Part shown: piece by piece, positions 25,035 through 33,873 of the stretch
How positions within the stretch are numbered: the stretch's first letter is position 1
Layout of the letters: every line of letters begins with the position of its first letter
Assembly: GCA_009493725.1 (NCBI GenBank)
Contig: VOGB01000005.1
Coordinates: 496,001-560,000 of the forward strand
Direction: 5' to 3'
Source: Pseudoramibacter fermentans
Lineage (GTDB): Bacteria > Bacillota > Clostridia > Eubacteriales > Eubacteriaceae
DNA length: 64,000 nucleotides
Notes under the pieces: model-generated
Databases searched by the model: none
Told to the model about the DNA's origin: nothing
Seen by the model: the letters and a program-made list of their open reading frames with translations, nothing else
Program-made: the position numbers and the translations under genes

Positions 25035-26408
25035 TTAGTGAATCAGGTAGCCGCCAAGGAACACGCAGAGCACGACGAAGGGCAGCACGTAGGTTAAATA
25101 GCCCTTCGAAACGCCGCCTTCGGGCATGCGCATGCCTTCCCCTTCGTTGACCTCGTGGATGAAGCCGTCGTAGCCCCAGCCCTTTTTCGTGACGCAGAAC
25201 AGCAGGTAAATCATCGAGCCGATCGGCATCAGGTTATTGCTCAAAATAAAATCTTCAAAGTCGAGAATTGTCGTGCCGATGCCCATCGGGTGCACCCCGG
25301 AAAGCACCGAGAAGCCCAAGGCGCAGGGCAGGGACAGCAGGATCACGACTACGCCATTGATCAGGCAGGCCTTTTTAACCGACACAGAGGTCAAATCCGT
25401 CGCGTAGGACACGATGTTCTGGAACACCGCGATGACCGTCGACATCGCGGCGAAGGTCATGAACAGGAAGAACAGCGCGCCCCAAATCTGGCCGTGAGGC
25501 ATGTGGTTGAACACATTGGGCAGCGTGATGAAGATCAGCGACGGCCCAGCCGTTGGCGTCACGCCGTAGGCAAAGCAGGCCGGGAAGATGATCAGCCCCG
25601 CGAGAATTGCGACGAGGGTATCCAGCGCGGAGATCGTCACCGATTCGCCGAGCAGGCGCTTTTCCTTGCCGATGTAGGAGCCGAAAATCGCCATCGCGCC
25701 GATGCCGATGCTCAGCGTGAAGAAGGCCTGACCCATCGCCGCGAAAATCGTGTTGCCGATGCCGTTCTTAACCATATTGTGGAAATTGGGCTTCAAATAA
25801 AAGCTGATGCCCTTGGACGCGCCGGGCAGCCGCACCGAGTTGACCGCCAGCACGATCATCAGCAGAATCAGCGCCGTCATCATCACCTTGACGATACGTT
25901 CGACCCCGCCCTGGAGCCCGCCGGCGCAGATGGCAAAGCCAATGACGACGACGAGGATCATGAAACCGACGCAGAGCCACGGGCTCTGGGTCACCTGGGT
26001 GAAGGCCGCGGCGATCTGGTTCGGATTCATGCCGTTAAAATCGCCGCGCATCATCTTGACGAAGAACAGCACCAGCCAGCCGCAGATCGTCGTGTAATAC
26101 ATCATCAGCAGGTAATTGCCAGCCATCGCGAACCACTTGTAGACGTGCCATTTCGTCCCTTTCGGTTCGAGCCGTTCAAAGGACAGCGCCGTCGAGCGCT
26201 GGCTCGCCCGGCCCACCGCGAATTCCGCCGTCATAACCGGAATGCCGAGAATCACCAAAAAGAACAGGTACAGCAGTACAAAGGCGCCGCCGCCGTAGCG
26301 TCCGGTGATGTAAGGAAAGCGCCAGACGTTGCCGAGACCGATGGCACAGCCAGCCGAAACCAAAATAAACCCCAATCGGTTCGAAAAGGTCTCCCTTTTT
26401 TTCTCCAT
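25035..26408 (-). CDS. NSS-family Na+-dependent amino-acid transporter, paralogue 2
   Basis: 457 aa, ATG with AGGAG upstream. All NSS landmarks are present: GLGNVWRFPYITG in TM1, GNTIFAAMGQAFFTLSIGIG in TM6, and the conserved PNVFNHMPHGQIWGALFFLFM segment. Differences from paralogue 3 are scattered and conservative. Members of this clade include tyrosine, tryptophan and branched-chain amino-acid importers, but specificity cannot be told here. It lies 22 nt upstream of paralogue 3. Confidence 0.9.
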   Translation of the reverse strand: MEKKRETFSNRLGFILVSAGCAIGLGNVWRFPYITGRYGGGAFVLLYLFFLVILGIPVMTAEFAVGRASQRSTALSFERLEPKGTKWHVYKWFAMAGNYLLMMYYTTICGWLVLFFVKMMRGDFNGMNPNQIAAAFTQVTQSPWLCVGFMILVVVIGFAICAGGLQGGVERIVKVMMTALILLMIVLAVNSVRLPGASKGISFYLKPNFHNMVKNGIGNTIFAAMGQAFFTLSIGIGAMAIFGSYIGKEKRLLGESVTISALDTLVAILAGLIIFPACFAYGVTPTAGPSLIFITLPNVFNHMPHGQIWGALFFLFMTFAAMSTVIAVFQNIVSYATDLTSVSVKKACLINGVVVILLSLPCALGFSVLSGVHPMGIGTTILDFEDFILSNNLMPIGSMIYLLFCVTKKGWGYDGFIHEVNEGEGMRMPEGGVSKGYLTYVLPFVVLCVFLGGYLIH

Positions 26409-26465
26409 AAAAATTAATTCTCCTCTACTTAAATTTTTTTATCTTCAAACGGATCGTGCCGCCGG

Positions 26466-27845
26466 CTATCCCAAATAGCCGCCGATCATGATCACCGCGA
26501 TTAAAATTGGCAGCACCACACCCATATAGAACCGGCTGCCCCGTCCTTCGGGGAAGTACAGGCCCGTTCCGGTGTTGACCTCCGACAAAAAGCCGTCGAA
26601 GCCCCAGCCCGCTTTGGCCGTGATAAACAGCACGTAAATGATGGAGCCCACCGGCACAATGTTGCTCGAGACGAGGAAATCCTCGAGGTCGAGAATCGTC
26701 GAGCCCGCGCCCAGCGGCTGGATAAAGGACAGCAGGTTAAAGCCCAGCGCACAAGGCAGGGACAGCAGAATCAAAAGCACCGCGTTGATCGCGCAGCTTT
26801 TTTTGAGGGGCATGTCCGTCACATCGCGGAAATTTGCGATGATGTTCTGGAACACGGCGATCACCGTCGAGAGCGCCGCAAAAGTCATGAACAAAAAGAA
26901 CAGCGCGCCCCAGAACCGGCCGTGGGGCATGTGGTTGAACACGTTGGGCAGCGTGATGAAAATCAGCGGCGGCCCCGACGTCGGCTTGACGCCGTAGGAA
27001 AAGCACGCTGGAAAGATCACCACCCCGGCGAGGATCGCGATCACCGTGTCCAGCGCGGCGATGGTCACCCCTTCGCCGAAGAGCCGTTTTTCCTTGCCGA
27101 TGTACGCGCCGAAAATCCCCATCGAGCCGATGCCGACGCCGAGGGTGAACAAAGACTGCCCCATCGCCGCGTAAATCGTCTCCGGCAGCGTCTTCAGGGT
27201 CATCGCGCCGGTATTGGGCTTGAGATAAAAAGTCATGCCGGCCTTGGCCCCGGGCAGTCTGATGGAATTGAGTGCCAGCAGCACCATCAGCACGAACAGC
27301 GCGACCATGATCACCTTCGTGATCCGTTCGACGCCGCCCTGCAGACCGCCGGCGCAGATCGCAAAGCCTACAACCACGATGACGGCCATGAAGACGACTG
27401 AAACCACTGGACTGGCTGTGGTCGCCCCAAAGGCCTGAGCCACACCGGCGCTTTTCAGACCGACGAAATCGCCGCGGGCCGTCTTGAAGAAGTACAGCAG
27501 AATCCAGCCGGCGATCGTCGTGTAGTACATCATCAGTAGGTAATTGCCGACCATCGCGATCCATTTGTAGACGTGCCACTTTGTGCCCGCCGGTTCGAGC
27601 ACGTCAAAGGAGCGCATCACGCTCTTCCGGCTGGCGCGCCCGACAGCGAGCTCCGCCGTCACGATTGGAATCCCGAGAATCAAAAGGAACAAAATGTAGA
27701 TCAGCACAAAGAGCCCGCCGCCGTACTTCCCCGTGATGTAGGGAAACCGCCAGACGTTGCCCAGGCCGATGGCGCAGCCGGCCGAGGTCAGGATGAAGCC
27801 CAGCCGACTCGAAAATTTTTCCTCTGAATTTGTTTGATTTGTCAT
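26466..27845 (-). CDS. NSS-family Na+-dependent amino-acid transporter, paralogue 1
   Basis: 459 aa, first of three tandem NSS genes. TM1 CAIGLGNVWRFPYITGKY is conserved, but the rest is more diverged than the other two (e.g. ETIYAAMGQSLFTLGVGIG, SYGVKPTSGPPL). It therefore probably arose from an older duplication and may have different specificity. The promoter lies in the 183-bp divergent region shared with trxA. Confidence 0.9.
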   Translation of the reverse strand: MTNQTNSEEKFSSRLGFILTSAGCAIGLGNVWRFPYITGKYGGGLFVLIYILFLLILGIPIVTAELAVGRASRKSVMRSFDVLEPAGTKWHVYKWIAMVGNYLLMMYYTTIAGWILLYFFKTARGDFVGLKSAGVAQAFGATTASPVVSVVFMAVIVVVGFAICAGGLQGGVERITKVIMVALFVLMVLLALNSIRLPGAKAGMTFYLKPNTGAMTLKTLPETIYAAMGQSLFTLGVGIGSMGIFGAYIGKEKRLFGEGVTIAALDTVIAILAGVVIFPACFSYGVKPTSGPPLIFITLPNVFNHMPHGRFWGALFFLFMTFAALSTVIAVFQNIIANFRDVTDMPLKKSCAINAVLLILLSLPCALGFNLLSFIQPLGAGSTILDLEDFLVSSNIVPVGSIIYVLFITAKAGWGFDGFLSEVNTGTGLYFPEGRGSRFYMGVVLPILIAVIMIGGYLG

Positions 27846-28028
27846 ATCCGCCTTGCCTTTAAATGGATTTTAAGATAAATTTAATACAAAGATGTTTATT
27901 ATTCTATCATATCTGCCGGCGATCGTCACAAATGATTAAAGCCGGATTAAAGTTATTTTCGATAGAATAGGAAATTGCCTAAAATAAGAAAAGTCGCGAT
28001 CGACACGATCGCTCAAGGAGGTCAATAC

Positions 28029-28337
28029 ATGAGCGTACTCACCATTACAAAGGATAATTTTGAACAGGAAGTGCTGAAGGCGGACAAGCCGGTGCTCCTC
28101 GATTTCTGGGCCAGCTGGTGCGGCCCGTGCAAAATGGTTTCACCATTGGTCGATCAGATTGCCGAAGAACACGACGATTTCATCGTCGGCAAGGTCAACG
28201 TCGACGAAGAACCGGACATCGCCAAGGATTACGGCATCATGAGCATCCCGACATTAATGGTCTTTAAGAACGGTGAAATCACCAACCGTCAGGTCGGCGC
28301 CGTCCCGAAGGACCGCATCCTCGCGCTGCTCGACTAA
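28029..28337 (+). CDS. trxA: Thioredoxin
   Basis: 102 aa; ATG at 28029 follows a near-perfect AAGGAGG by 8 nt. Active site WCGPC (Cys31, Cys34), then the cis-Pro loop SIPTLMVFKNGE, the full thioredoxin fold and standard length. It reduces protein disulfides using thioredoxin reductase (not in the window). Single gene with its own strong terminator. Confidence 0.95.
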   Translation: MSVLTITKDNFEQEVLKADKPVLLDFWASWCGPCKMVSPLVDQIAEEHDDFIVGKVNVDEEPDIAKDYGIMSIPTLMVFKNGEITNRQVGAVPKDRILALLD

Positions 28338-28360
28338 TTTTAAAATCTGCACAGCAAAAC

Positions 28361-28385
28361 GGCCAGCCGAAAAATTCGGCTGGCC
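28361..28385 (+). terminator. Strong terminator between trxA and the MATE gene
   Basis: Perfect 11-bp stem GGCCAGCCGAA / TTCGGCTGGCC with a TTTTTTT run on the plus strand. With A-rich flanks it may also serve the convergent MATE gene. Confidence 0.92.
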
Positions 28386-28409
28386 ATTTTTTTGCCCGAA
28401 ACATGAATT

Positions 28410-29783
28410 TTAAGATGGCAACTGGGCTTTCATTTCCCTTTTCATCTGCCGGTTCATGTGGCCATAATAAATCAGCGCGACGATCACGCCGAACACCGTC
28501 GAGGCCGGACACGCCAAACCGATATGGGTCAGCGAAGCGTGAGGCTGAGTGCTCATGATGTAGGACATCGGCAGCCGCGCCAAAAACGTCTGCAGAATGC
28601 CGCAGATCATCACAAAATGTGAACGGTCGTGGCCGTTGAAATAACCGTAAAGGCTGAACAGCAGAGATGTCACAATCGCTTCCGGCCCGAAGCCCTTTAA
28701 ATAATCCCAGCTGTTCTGGATGAAGGCCTGCCGGGTCGTAAACAGCGACGACGCCGCGCCTCCAAATCGGAAGACCAGAATCAAAATCACGACGCCGACG
28801 CTTGCGCCGAACACCATGCCGATGAGCATGGCCTTGCGCGCCCGATCTTCCTTGCCGGCGCTGACATTCTGGGAAATGAAGGCCGACATGGACTGCATCA
28901 TCGAGCTCGGCACCAGCATGATGAAGCTGATCAATTTGCTCGCGACGCCGTACCCGGAGGAGGCTTCCAGCCCTAGCCGATTGATAAAGGCGCAGATGGC
29001 CATGAACGAGATCTGGGTCAGAAATTCCTGAAGGGCCAGCGGCAGACCAATTCTCAAAAACCGCCGCACCTCCGAATTGATCCGGAAATGGGATGCCTTC
29101 AGGGTAAAGGGCAGATCCTTTTTGCTCATGATCACGAGGGACAGCACGACGCTGATGGCCTGGGCCATGATCGTGGCCAGTGCCGCACCGGCGACGTTCA
29201 TGTGAAACACAGCGACGAAGAGCAGATCCCCGACCACGTTGCACACGCAGGCGATGGCGACGAAAATCAGCGGCGTCTTCGAATCGCCGAGCCCTCGGAA
29301 GATGGCCGCGATCACATTGTAGGCGACGATGAAGAATATCCCGGCGCCGCAGATGCGGATGTACTGGGCCGTCAAGTCGAGGGCCTCCGGCGGCGCCATC
29401 ATCAGTGACGCAATGCCCTTGGCCCAAACCGTCATGATCACGCACAGCGCGGCGGCAATCCCAGCAAAAACGAGCACTGCACCGCCGATCAGCGGGCCGA
29501 TTTTCTCGGGCTTGCGTTCGCCTAAATCGTGCCCGATCACGACGGTGACTCCCATGGCCAACGCGGTGATAACAAAGGTGACCAGGTTCAGCACATTGCT
29601 GCCGGTGGAGACGCCGGACAGCCCAGCCCGGGAGCCAAAGCGCCCGACCACGAGCAGGTCCACCGCGCCGTACATGGCCTGGAGCACCAGCGCGCCGAAA
29701 ACTGGAATCATAAATTTAAGCAATTTGCCGGCGATTCGGCCGTGGGTAAAATCCGACTGATTCTGTTCTGCCGTTTTCTCCAT
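28410..29783 (-). CDS. MATE-family efflux transporter
   Basis: 457 aa; ATG at 29783 follows AAGGAG by 8 nt. About 12 hydrophobic segments, with the MATE N-terminal pattern (FMIPVFGALVLQAMYGAVDLLVVGRFG), an internal repeat starting FLRIGLPLALQEFL (about 245), and GFGPEAIVTSLLFSLYGYFNG late. It belongs to the NorM/DinF superfamily, exporting drugs or metabolites with Na+ or H+. It stands alone, convergent with trxA and upstream of the Rrf2 gene's terminator. Confidence 0.92.
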   Translation of the reverse strand: MEKTAEQNQSDFTHGRIAGKLLKFMIPVFGALVLQAMYGAVDLLVVGRFGSRAGLSGVSTGSNVLNLVTFVITALAMGVTVVIGHDLGERKPEKIGPLIGGAVLVFAGIAAALCVIMTVWAKGIASLMMAPPEALDLTAQYIRICGAGIFFIVAYNVIAAIFRGLGDSKTPLIFVAIACVCNVVGDLLFVAVFHMNVAGAALATIMAQAISVVLSLVIMSKKDLPFTLKASHFRINSEVRRFLRIGLPLALQEFLTQISFMAICAFINRLGLEASSGYGVASKLISFIMLVPSSMMQSMSAFISQNVSAGKEDRARKAMLIGMVFGASVGVVILILVFRFGGAASSLFTTRQAFIQNSWDYLKGFGPEAIVTSLLFSLYGYFNGHDRSHFVMICGILQTFLARLPMSYIMSTQPHASLTHIGLACPASTVFGVIVALIYYGHMNRQMKREMKAQLPS

Positions 29784-30020
29784 TTTCTGATCTCCTTGCA
29801 TGACATGTTATTATTTTTTTATTTATTGCGCAAAATTTTTACTTTTGTCAAAATCTGCAAGGTATTATATGCATTGTCTGTCTCGATTTCAAGGCCATAC
29901 CTGAATTTTACCGTCGTTTCCCGGGAAATCGCCGCGTTTCGGTTCAGTTTCGTTTTATTAACAATACAATGATAAAAATATCAGTGCGAAACCCTATTTT
30001 GAAAGACAGGCAAAATAAAA

Positions 30021-30043
30021 AAGCTGTCCGTGATGAACAGCTT
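30021..30043 (-). terminator. Intrinsic terminator of the Rrf2 gene
   Basis: Stem AAGCTGT / ACAGCTT, loop of 9 nt, TTTTTTATTTT on the minus strand. Confidence 0.85.
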
Positions 30044-30057
30044 GAATTCCGTCTGCC

Positions 30058-30492
30058 TCAGCCCGCAATGGCGCGGACCGTATTTTCGTACACGTCCGCC
30101 AGCGTGTGATGGCTTAAATCTTCCTCGAAATGATGGTGAACCGATTCGAGGGCGTCGTCCAGCGCGTAGTGAATGTTGCGCCCCACCGGACACTGCGGAT
30201 TCGGGTTGGCGTGGAAGCGGAACAGCGCCTCTTCCCCGTGGGTTTCCACCGCGCGGTACACGTCGAGGAAGGTGATCTGATCCAGCGGCCGGGTAATGGC
30301 GATGCCGCCTGGGCCGCGCTTCACCTTGATCAGCCCCGCCTTTTTGAGCTGGCCCATGATATTCCGAATGATGACCGGGTTGCTGCCCACGCTGGCCGCG
30401 AGAAATTCGCTGGTCACCTTTTGATCCTTAGAAAAATAAGCTGTCGCCGTCAGCACGTGGATGGCGATCGTAAATTTTGTCGAAACCTGCAT
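30058..30492 (-). CDS. Rrf2-family transcriptional regulator
   Basis: 144 aa, GGAGG 5 nt before ATG. N-terminal winged helix typical of Rrf2 (MQVSTKFTIAIHVLTATAY, then NPVIIRNIMGQLKKAGLI, then RGPGGIAITRPLDQIT). Only one cysteine (NPQCPVG) is present where IscR/NsrR have three, so it is probably a non-cluster, YwnA-like member or one with altered ligands. It has a textbook promoter (TTGACA-17-TATATT). The target genes are unknown. Confidence 0.9.
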   Translation of the reverse strand: MQVSTKFTIAIHVLTATAYFSKDQKVTSEFLAASVGSNPVIIRNIMGQLKKAGLIKVKRGPGGIAITRPLDQITFLDVYRAVETHGEEALFRFHANPNPQCPVGRNIHYALDDALESVHHHFEEDLSHHTLADVYENTVRAIAG

Positions 30493-30531
30493 TTCTGCCT
30501 CCTCTATCTCGATCTTCTGCGCTTTAACTGT

Positions 30532-30560
30532 AATATATGCGATTTCATCGTTTTTGTCAA
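30532..30560 (-). promoter_or_regulatory. Housekeeping promoter of the Rrf2 gene
   Basis: TTGACA and TATATT on the minus strand with exactly 17 nt between them, about 40 nt upstream of the start codon. Rrf2 proteins often repress their own promoter, but no clear dyad is visible. Confidence 0.8.
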
Positions 30561-30583
30561 ACCCTATTTAATTTTTCATTAAA

Positions 30584-30607
30584 AAAGGACCGGGGATCCG
30601 GCCCTTT
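30584..30607 (-). terminator. Intrinsic terminator of the DUF1805 gene
   Basis: Stem AAAGG-A-CCGG / CCGG-C-CCTTT with one mismatch, loop GGAT, then TTTTTTAATG on the minus strand. Confidence 0.75.
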
Positions 30608-30614
30608 CGTCCCA

Positions 30615-30917
30615 TCAGCGGTTGAGAATTTCGGCCGCTTCTTCGCCAGTCATGCCGTCGTGGACGCCGAGGGCCTTCGCCGCCGCAGTCATCCCCTTGA
30701 TCGGGTTGTGCAGCACCGCGTCAAAATCCGCGCCGCCGACGAGCACCGCCGCGTCGCCAAATTTGTCTGCCGCGTCCAGATTCAGGTAGCCGCACATCAA
30801 ATAGCCCTTGGCGCACTGAATCAGAATCATGTTCGGGTGGCCTTCGCCGCCGGGAGACTGAATTAAAAGGCCGTCGCTCCTTTTGCCGTCAATTTGAATC
30901 GCATCGATCGTAATCAT
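30615..30917 (-). CDS. DUF1805 protein (YunC-like)
   Basis: 100 aa, GAGGTG 6 nt before ATG. The block NMILIQCAKGYLMCGYLNLD matches the small DUF1805/YunC family, followed by GDAAVLVGGADFDAVL. The C-terminal 20 residues (VHDGMTGEEAAEILNR) extend beyond the core. The biochemical role is unknown; a conserved Cys (in MCGYLN) is notable. Single gene with its own terminator. Confidence 0.7.
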   Translation of the reverse strand: MITIDAIQIDGKRSDGLLIQSPGGEGHPNMILIQCAKGYLMCGYLNLDAADKFGDAAVLVGGADFDAVLHNPIKGMTAAAKALGVHDGMTGEEAAEILNR

Positions 30918-31035
30918 GGTTTCACCTCAAATTTGTTATTTGTTTTGATTTTACCCTCACTGGCCACCGGTGTCAATGCGGCAGCCCTTCCCCGTGTGTT
31001 ATAATGGGGCAAACCAGAAAAAAGGGGGAATTTTT

Positions 31036-31842
31036 ATGTTAGGTGCAGTATTCGGCGACATCGCCGGCTCTGTCTACGAGGGCCATCCTGTGAAGACGGT
31101 GGATTTTCCGCTGCTCCCCGACGGCGCGCGGTTCACCGACGACACGGTCATGACCTTCGCCGTCGCAAAGGCCATCATCGAAGCGGACGCTCAAGACGAG
31201 GCGGTGCTGAAAAAAGCGGTGGTCCGCAACATGCAGGCCATGGGGCAGGCCTACCCGCACCGAGGCTACGGCGGCTATTTCAGCAAGTGGCTTCACGCCG
31301 AGGACCCTAAGCCCTACAACAGTCTCGGCAACGGCAGCGCCATGCGGGTCTCGCCCGTCGGCTGGATTGCCCGTTCCGTTGAGGAGGCCGAAGCCCTCGC
31401 AAAGGCCACAGCCGAGGTGACCCACAACCATCCGGAGGGGATCAAGGGCGCCCAGGCCATCGCCGTCTGCATCCTCCTCGCGCGTCAGGGCGCGGACAAG
31501 CCGACGATTAAACGCACCGTCGAATCGCGGTACGGCTACGATCTCTCCCAAAGCCTCGACGCCATTCGGCCGGGCTACGCGATGGACGCGACCTGCCCGG
31601 GCTCTGTGCCGGAAGCCATCACTGCCTTCCTCGAAGGGACGGATTACGAGCACGTCATCCGTCTGGCCATTTCCCTCGGCGGCGACAGCGACACCCTCGC
31701 CTGCATGGCCGGCGGCATCGCCGAGGCAGCCTTCGGCATGCCGGCGGTTCTCCGGGAAAAGGCTTACGCGATGCTCGACGGCAATCTCCGGCGGCTGGCC
31801 AGCGCGTTCTCGGCCTTCCGATTCGGAAAGCTCGGCGCGTGA
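31036..31842 (+). CDS. ADP-ribosylglycohydrolase family protein
   Basis: 268 aa; ATG at 31036 follows AAAGGGGG. The metal-binding sites of the DraG/ARH family are intact: GDIAGSVYEG (about 7-16), RFTDDTVMTFAVA (about 35-47) and the C-terminal SLGGDSDTLACMAGGIAEA. SLGNGSAMRVSPVG lies between. It would remove ADP-ribose from proteins, nucleic acids or small molecules. It is the intact counterpart of the remnant at 12871-13479, and overlaps the next gene by 1 nt, so it is operonic with it. Confidence 0.9.
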   Translation: MLGAVFGDIAGSVYEGHPVKTVDFPLLPDGARFTDDTVMTFAVAKAIIEADAQDEAVLKKAVVRNMQAMGQAYPHRGYGGYFSKWLHAEDPKPYNSLGNGSAMRVSPVGWIARSVEEAEALAKATAEVTHNHPEGIKGAQAIAVCILLARQGADKPTIKRTVESRYGYDLSQSLDAIRPGYAMDATCPGSVPEAITAFLEGTDYEHVIRLAISLGGDSDTLACMAGGIAEAAFGMPAVLREKAYAMLDGNLRRLASAFSAFRFGKLGA

Positions 31843-32546
31843 TGGCGAACGCCAAGCGGGGCTTCGTCCCCGAGGATCGCCGCAATTTTTCCTCTTCCGC
31901 CCTGCCCGTACTCCAGGCAGCGTCAAGCGACGTCTGCCACCTCCTGAACCGCGGCTACAGCCTGAGCCCGACCCTCACCTTCGTCGCCAACCACTACCAG
32001 CTCTCCGTGCGGCAGCGCCTCGCCATCATGCGCAGCGTCTGCTCAACCGAGCAGCGAGAACAGCGCACCCGAAAAATCGTCGACCCCGCCGCTTTAAAGG
32101 GGCAGACCGTCTGGATCGACGGCTTCAACCAAATCATCACGCTGGAGGTCATGGCCTGCCGCTCACCGCTGTTCCTCGGCATGGACGGCGCCGTCCGGGA
32201 TCTGGCCGCCCTCCGCGGCACCTACCGGCTGATTCCCGAAACCGCTTGGGCGGTCCGCTCCCTGCTCCGGTTTTTAAAATCAGTTGACGTCGGCGCTGCG
32301 GTGATCCTGCTGGACGCGCCGGTGTCCAACTCCGGACGGCTGCGCCAGGCGATTTTCGAGGCCAACGCCGCCTTCGGCCTGGACCTCGCCGTACCGCTGA
32401 TCCGCGGCGTCGACGCCGAGCTGTCCGGCCACAATTTGGTGATGACCGCCGACTCCGCCGTGCTCGACCGATGCGCCGGCTGGATCAATTTTACCGGCAG
32501 CCTCGCCCAGCAACAGCCCTATCCATTGATTCAGGTTTGGCAATAA
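31842..32546 (+). CDS. DUF434 protein
   Basis: 234 aa; ATG overlaps the ADP-ribosylglycohydrolase stop. The N-terminus (RGFVPEDRRNFSSSALPVLQ, then YLLNRGY-like HLLNRGYSLSPTLTFVANHYQLS) is the DUF434 domain. The C-terminal half (TVWIDGFNQIITLEVMA ... VILLDAPVSNSGRLRQAI ... VMTADSAVLDR) looks like a PIN/NYN-type nuclease fold with acidic residues. Coupling to an ADP-ribosyl hydrolase hints at a nucleic-acid-linked role. Function undetermined. Confidence 0.7.
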   Translation: MANAKRGFVPEDRRNFSSSALPVLQAASSDVCHLLNRGYSLSPTLTFVANHYQLSVRQRLAIMRSVCSTEQREQRTRKIVDPAALKGQTVWIDGFNQIITLEVMACRSPLFLGMDGAVRDLAALRGTYRLIPETAWAVRSLLRFLKSVDVGAAVILLDAPVSNSGRLRQAIFEANAAFGLDLAVPLIRGVDAELSGHNLVMTADSAVLDRCAGWINFTGSLAQQQPYPLIQVWQ

Positions 32547-32586
32547 TGCATCTATTTTTTTATAAAAACAAGTGAAAGGACACGTT

Positions 32587-33165
32587 ATGACAAATACGAA
32601 AAAATGCGCGTTACTTTTCCCCGGCGTCGGCTACAGTCTCGACCGGCCGCTGCTGTACTACAGCGCCAAGCTCGCGAGGGCGGCCGGCTGGGAGATCCAG
32701 TCCGTCGGCTACCCAGAATTCAAAAGCGCCGCGATCGCCGACATGCGCCAGGATCAAGGCCGCCGCGAACGGGCCTTTTATCAGGCACTGACCTCGATCC
32801 AGGGGCAGCTTCGCGCCTTCCCCGATTACGACGACTACCTCTTCATCGGCAAGAGCATCGGCACGATTCTCGCTGCCTACCTCGCCCACGAGCAATTCAC
32901 CGACAAACCGGTGCACCTAATCGCCTACACGCCGCTGAAGGAAACCTTCGACTTCGCCCGAGACGGCGGCGGCATCGCGTTCTACGGCAGCGCCGACCCG
33001 TGGGTCGGTCAGGAGACGATCGTTTCCGGCGCCAAGGCGCGCCACCTGCCGCTGACGATCTACGCCGACGCCAACCATTCCCTCGAGACCGGCGACACCC
33101 TTCACGATCTCGACATCCTGAAGGACGTGATGACACACACCAAGCGCTACCTCGACACCCTTTGA
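32587..33165 (+). CDS. Small alpha/beta hydrolase
   Basis: 192 aa; ATG at 32587 after GAAAGGA. Nucleophile elbow GKSIGT (Ser about residue 91), Asp in YGSADPWV, His in DANHSLE (about 166): a full catalytic triad order for an alpha/beta hydrolase. It is a short family member without a large lid. Substrate unknown. Same strand and close to the DUF434 gene. Confidence 0.75.
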   Translation: MTNTKKCALLFPGVGYSLDRPLLYYSAKLARAAGWEIQSVGYPEFKSAAIADMRQDQGRRERAFYQALTSIQGQLRAFPDYDDYLFIGKSIGTILAAYLAHEQFTDKPVHLIAYTPLKETFDFARDGGGIAFYGSADPWVGQETIVSGAKARHLPLTIYADANHSLETGDTLHDLDILKDVMTHTKRYLDTL

Positions 33166-33236
33166 GCCTTTATTAAGGCAAAGCCGATTTTTTACAGATA
33201 TAATCAAAATATCAACAACAATCAGGAGGCATAATC

Positions 33237-33809
33237 ATGAGTTTAAAAGACATCGGCATCAAGCCGATTTTATTCCCGCAGCCGACGTACATGATCGGCA
33301 CCTACAACGATGACGATTCGGTCGATGTGATGATGATGGCCTGGGGCGGCGTCTGCGCCCGCGACATGGTCGCGCTGAACATCGGCGCGCGCCACAAAAC
33401 CAGCGCCAACATCCGCAAACGCGGCGCCTTCACCCTCGCTGTGCCGGGAACGGACACCCTCGCCGAATCCGACTACTTCGGCATCGCGTCAGCCAACGAC
33501 GTCACCGACAAATTTGCGAAAACCGGGCTGCACGCCGAAAAGAGCAGCCACGTGGACGCACCGGTCATCACCGAATACCCGCTGACCTTCGAATGTGAAG
33601 TCGTGGAAATTCAAGATCAGCCCTACGGCCAGAGAGTCCTCGGCAAGGTGGTCAACATCGTCGCGGACGACTCGGTGCTGACCGCAGACGGCAAGGTCGA
33701 CGCTGAAAAGCTCGGCGCCTTCGCCTTCGACGGCGACCAGAACGGCTATTACGCCATCGGCGAACGGGTCGGCACCGCCTGGGGCGACGGCAAAAAATAC
33801 ATGAAATAA
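33237..33809 (+). CDS. Flavin reductase-like (DIM6/NTAB) FMN protein
   Basis: 190 aa, AGGAGG 7 nt before ATG. The split-barrel FMN-binding fold of the flavin reductase family is seen in PTYMIGTYNDDDSVDVMMMAWGG, VALNIGARHKTSANI and AFTLAVPGTDTLAESDYFG. Such proteins pass electrons from NAD(P)H or ferredoxin to flavin or iron. The terminator directly follows. Confidence 0.85.
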   Translation: MSLKDIGIKPILFPQPTYMIGTYNDDDSVDVMMMAWGGVCARDMVALNIGARHKTSANIRKRGAFTLAVPGTDTLAESDYFGIASANDVTDKFAKTGLHAEKSSHVDAPVITEYPLTFECEVVEIQDQPYGQRVLGKVVNIVADDSVLTADGKVDAEKLGAFAFDGDQNGYYAIGERVGTAWGDGKKYMK

Positions 33810-33828
33810 TTTTGAGAATCACGCAAAA

Positions 33829-33853
33829 AGACGCGCCGAACAGCGCGCCTTTT
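33829..33853 (+). terminator. Intrinsic terminator of the flavin reductase gene
   Basis: GC-rich hairpin around CGCGC / GCGCG followed by TTTTTT on the plus strand; with A-run on the left it may also act on the convergent MBL gene. Confidence 0.8.
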
Positions 33854-33873
33854 TTAATGGATTTTATTAAAGA

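Noticed and set aside
25155..26417. 420-codon plus-strand frame over the transporter genes
   Set aside because: Antisense shadow of an NSS transporter, very rich in His, Arg, Glu and Asp with no family match.
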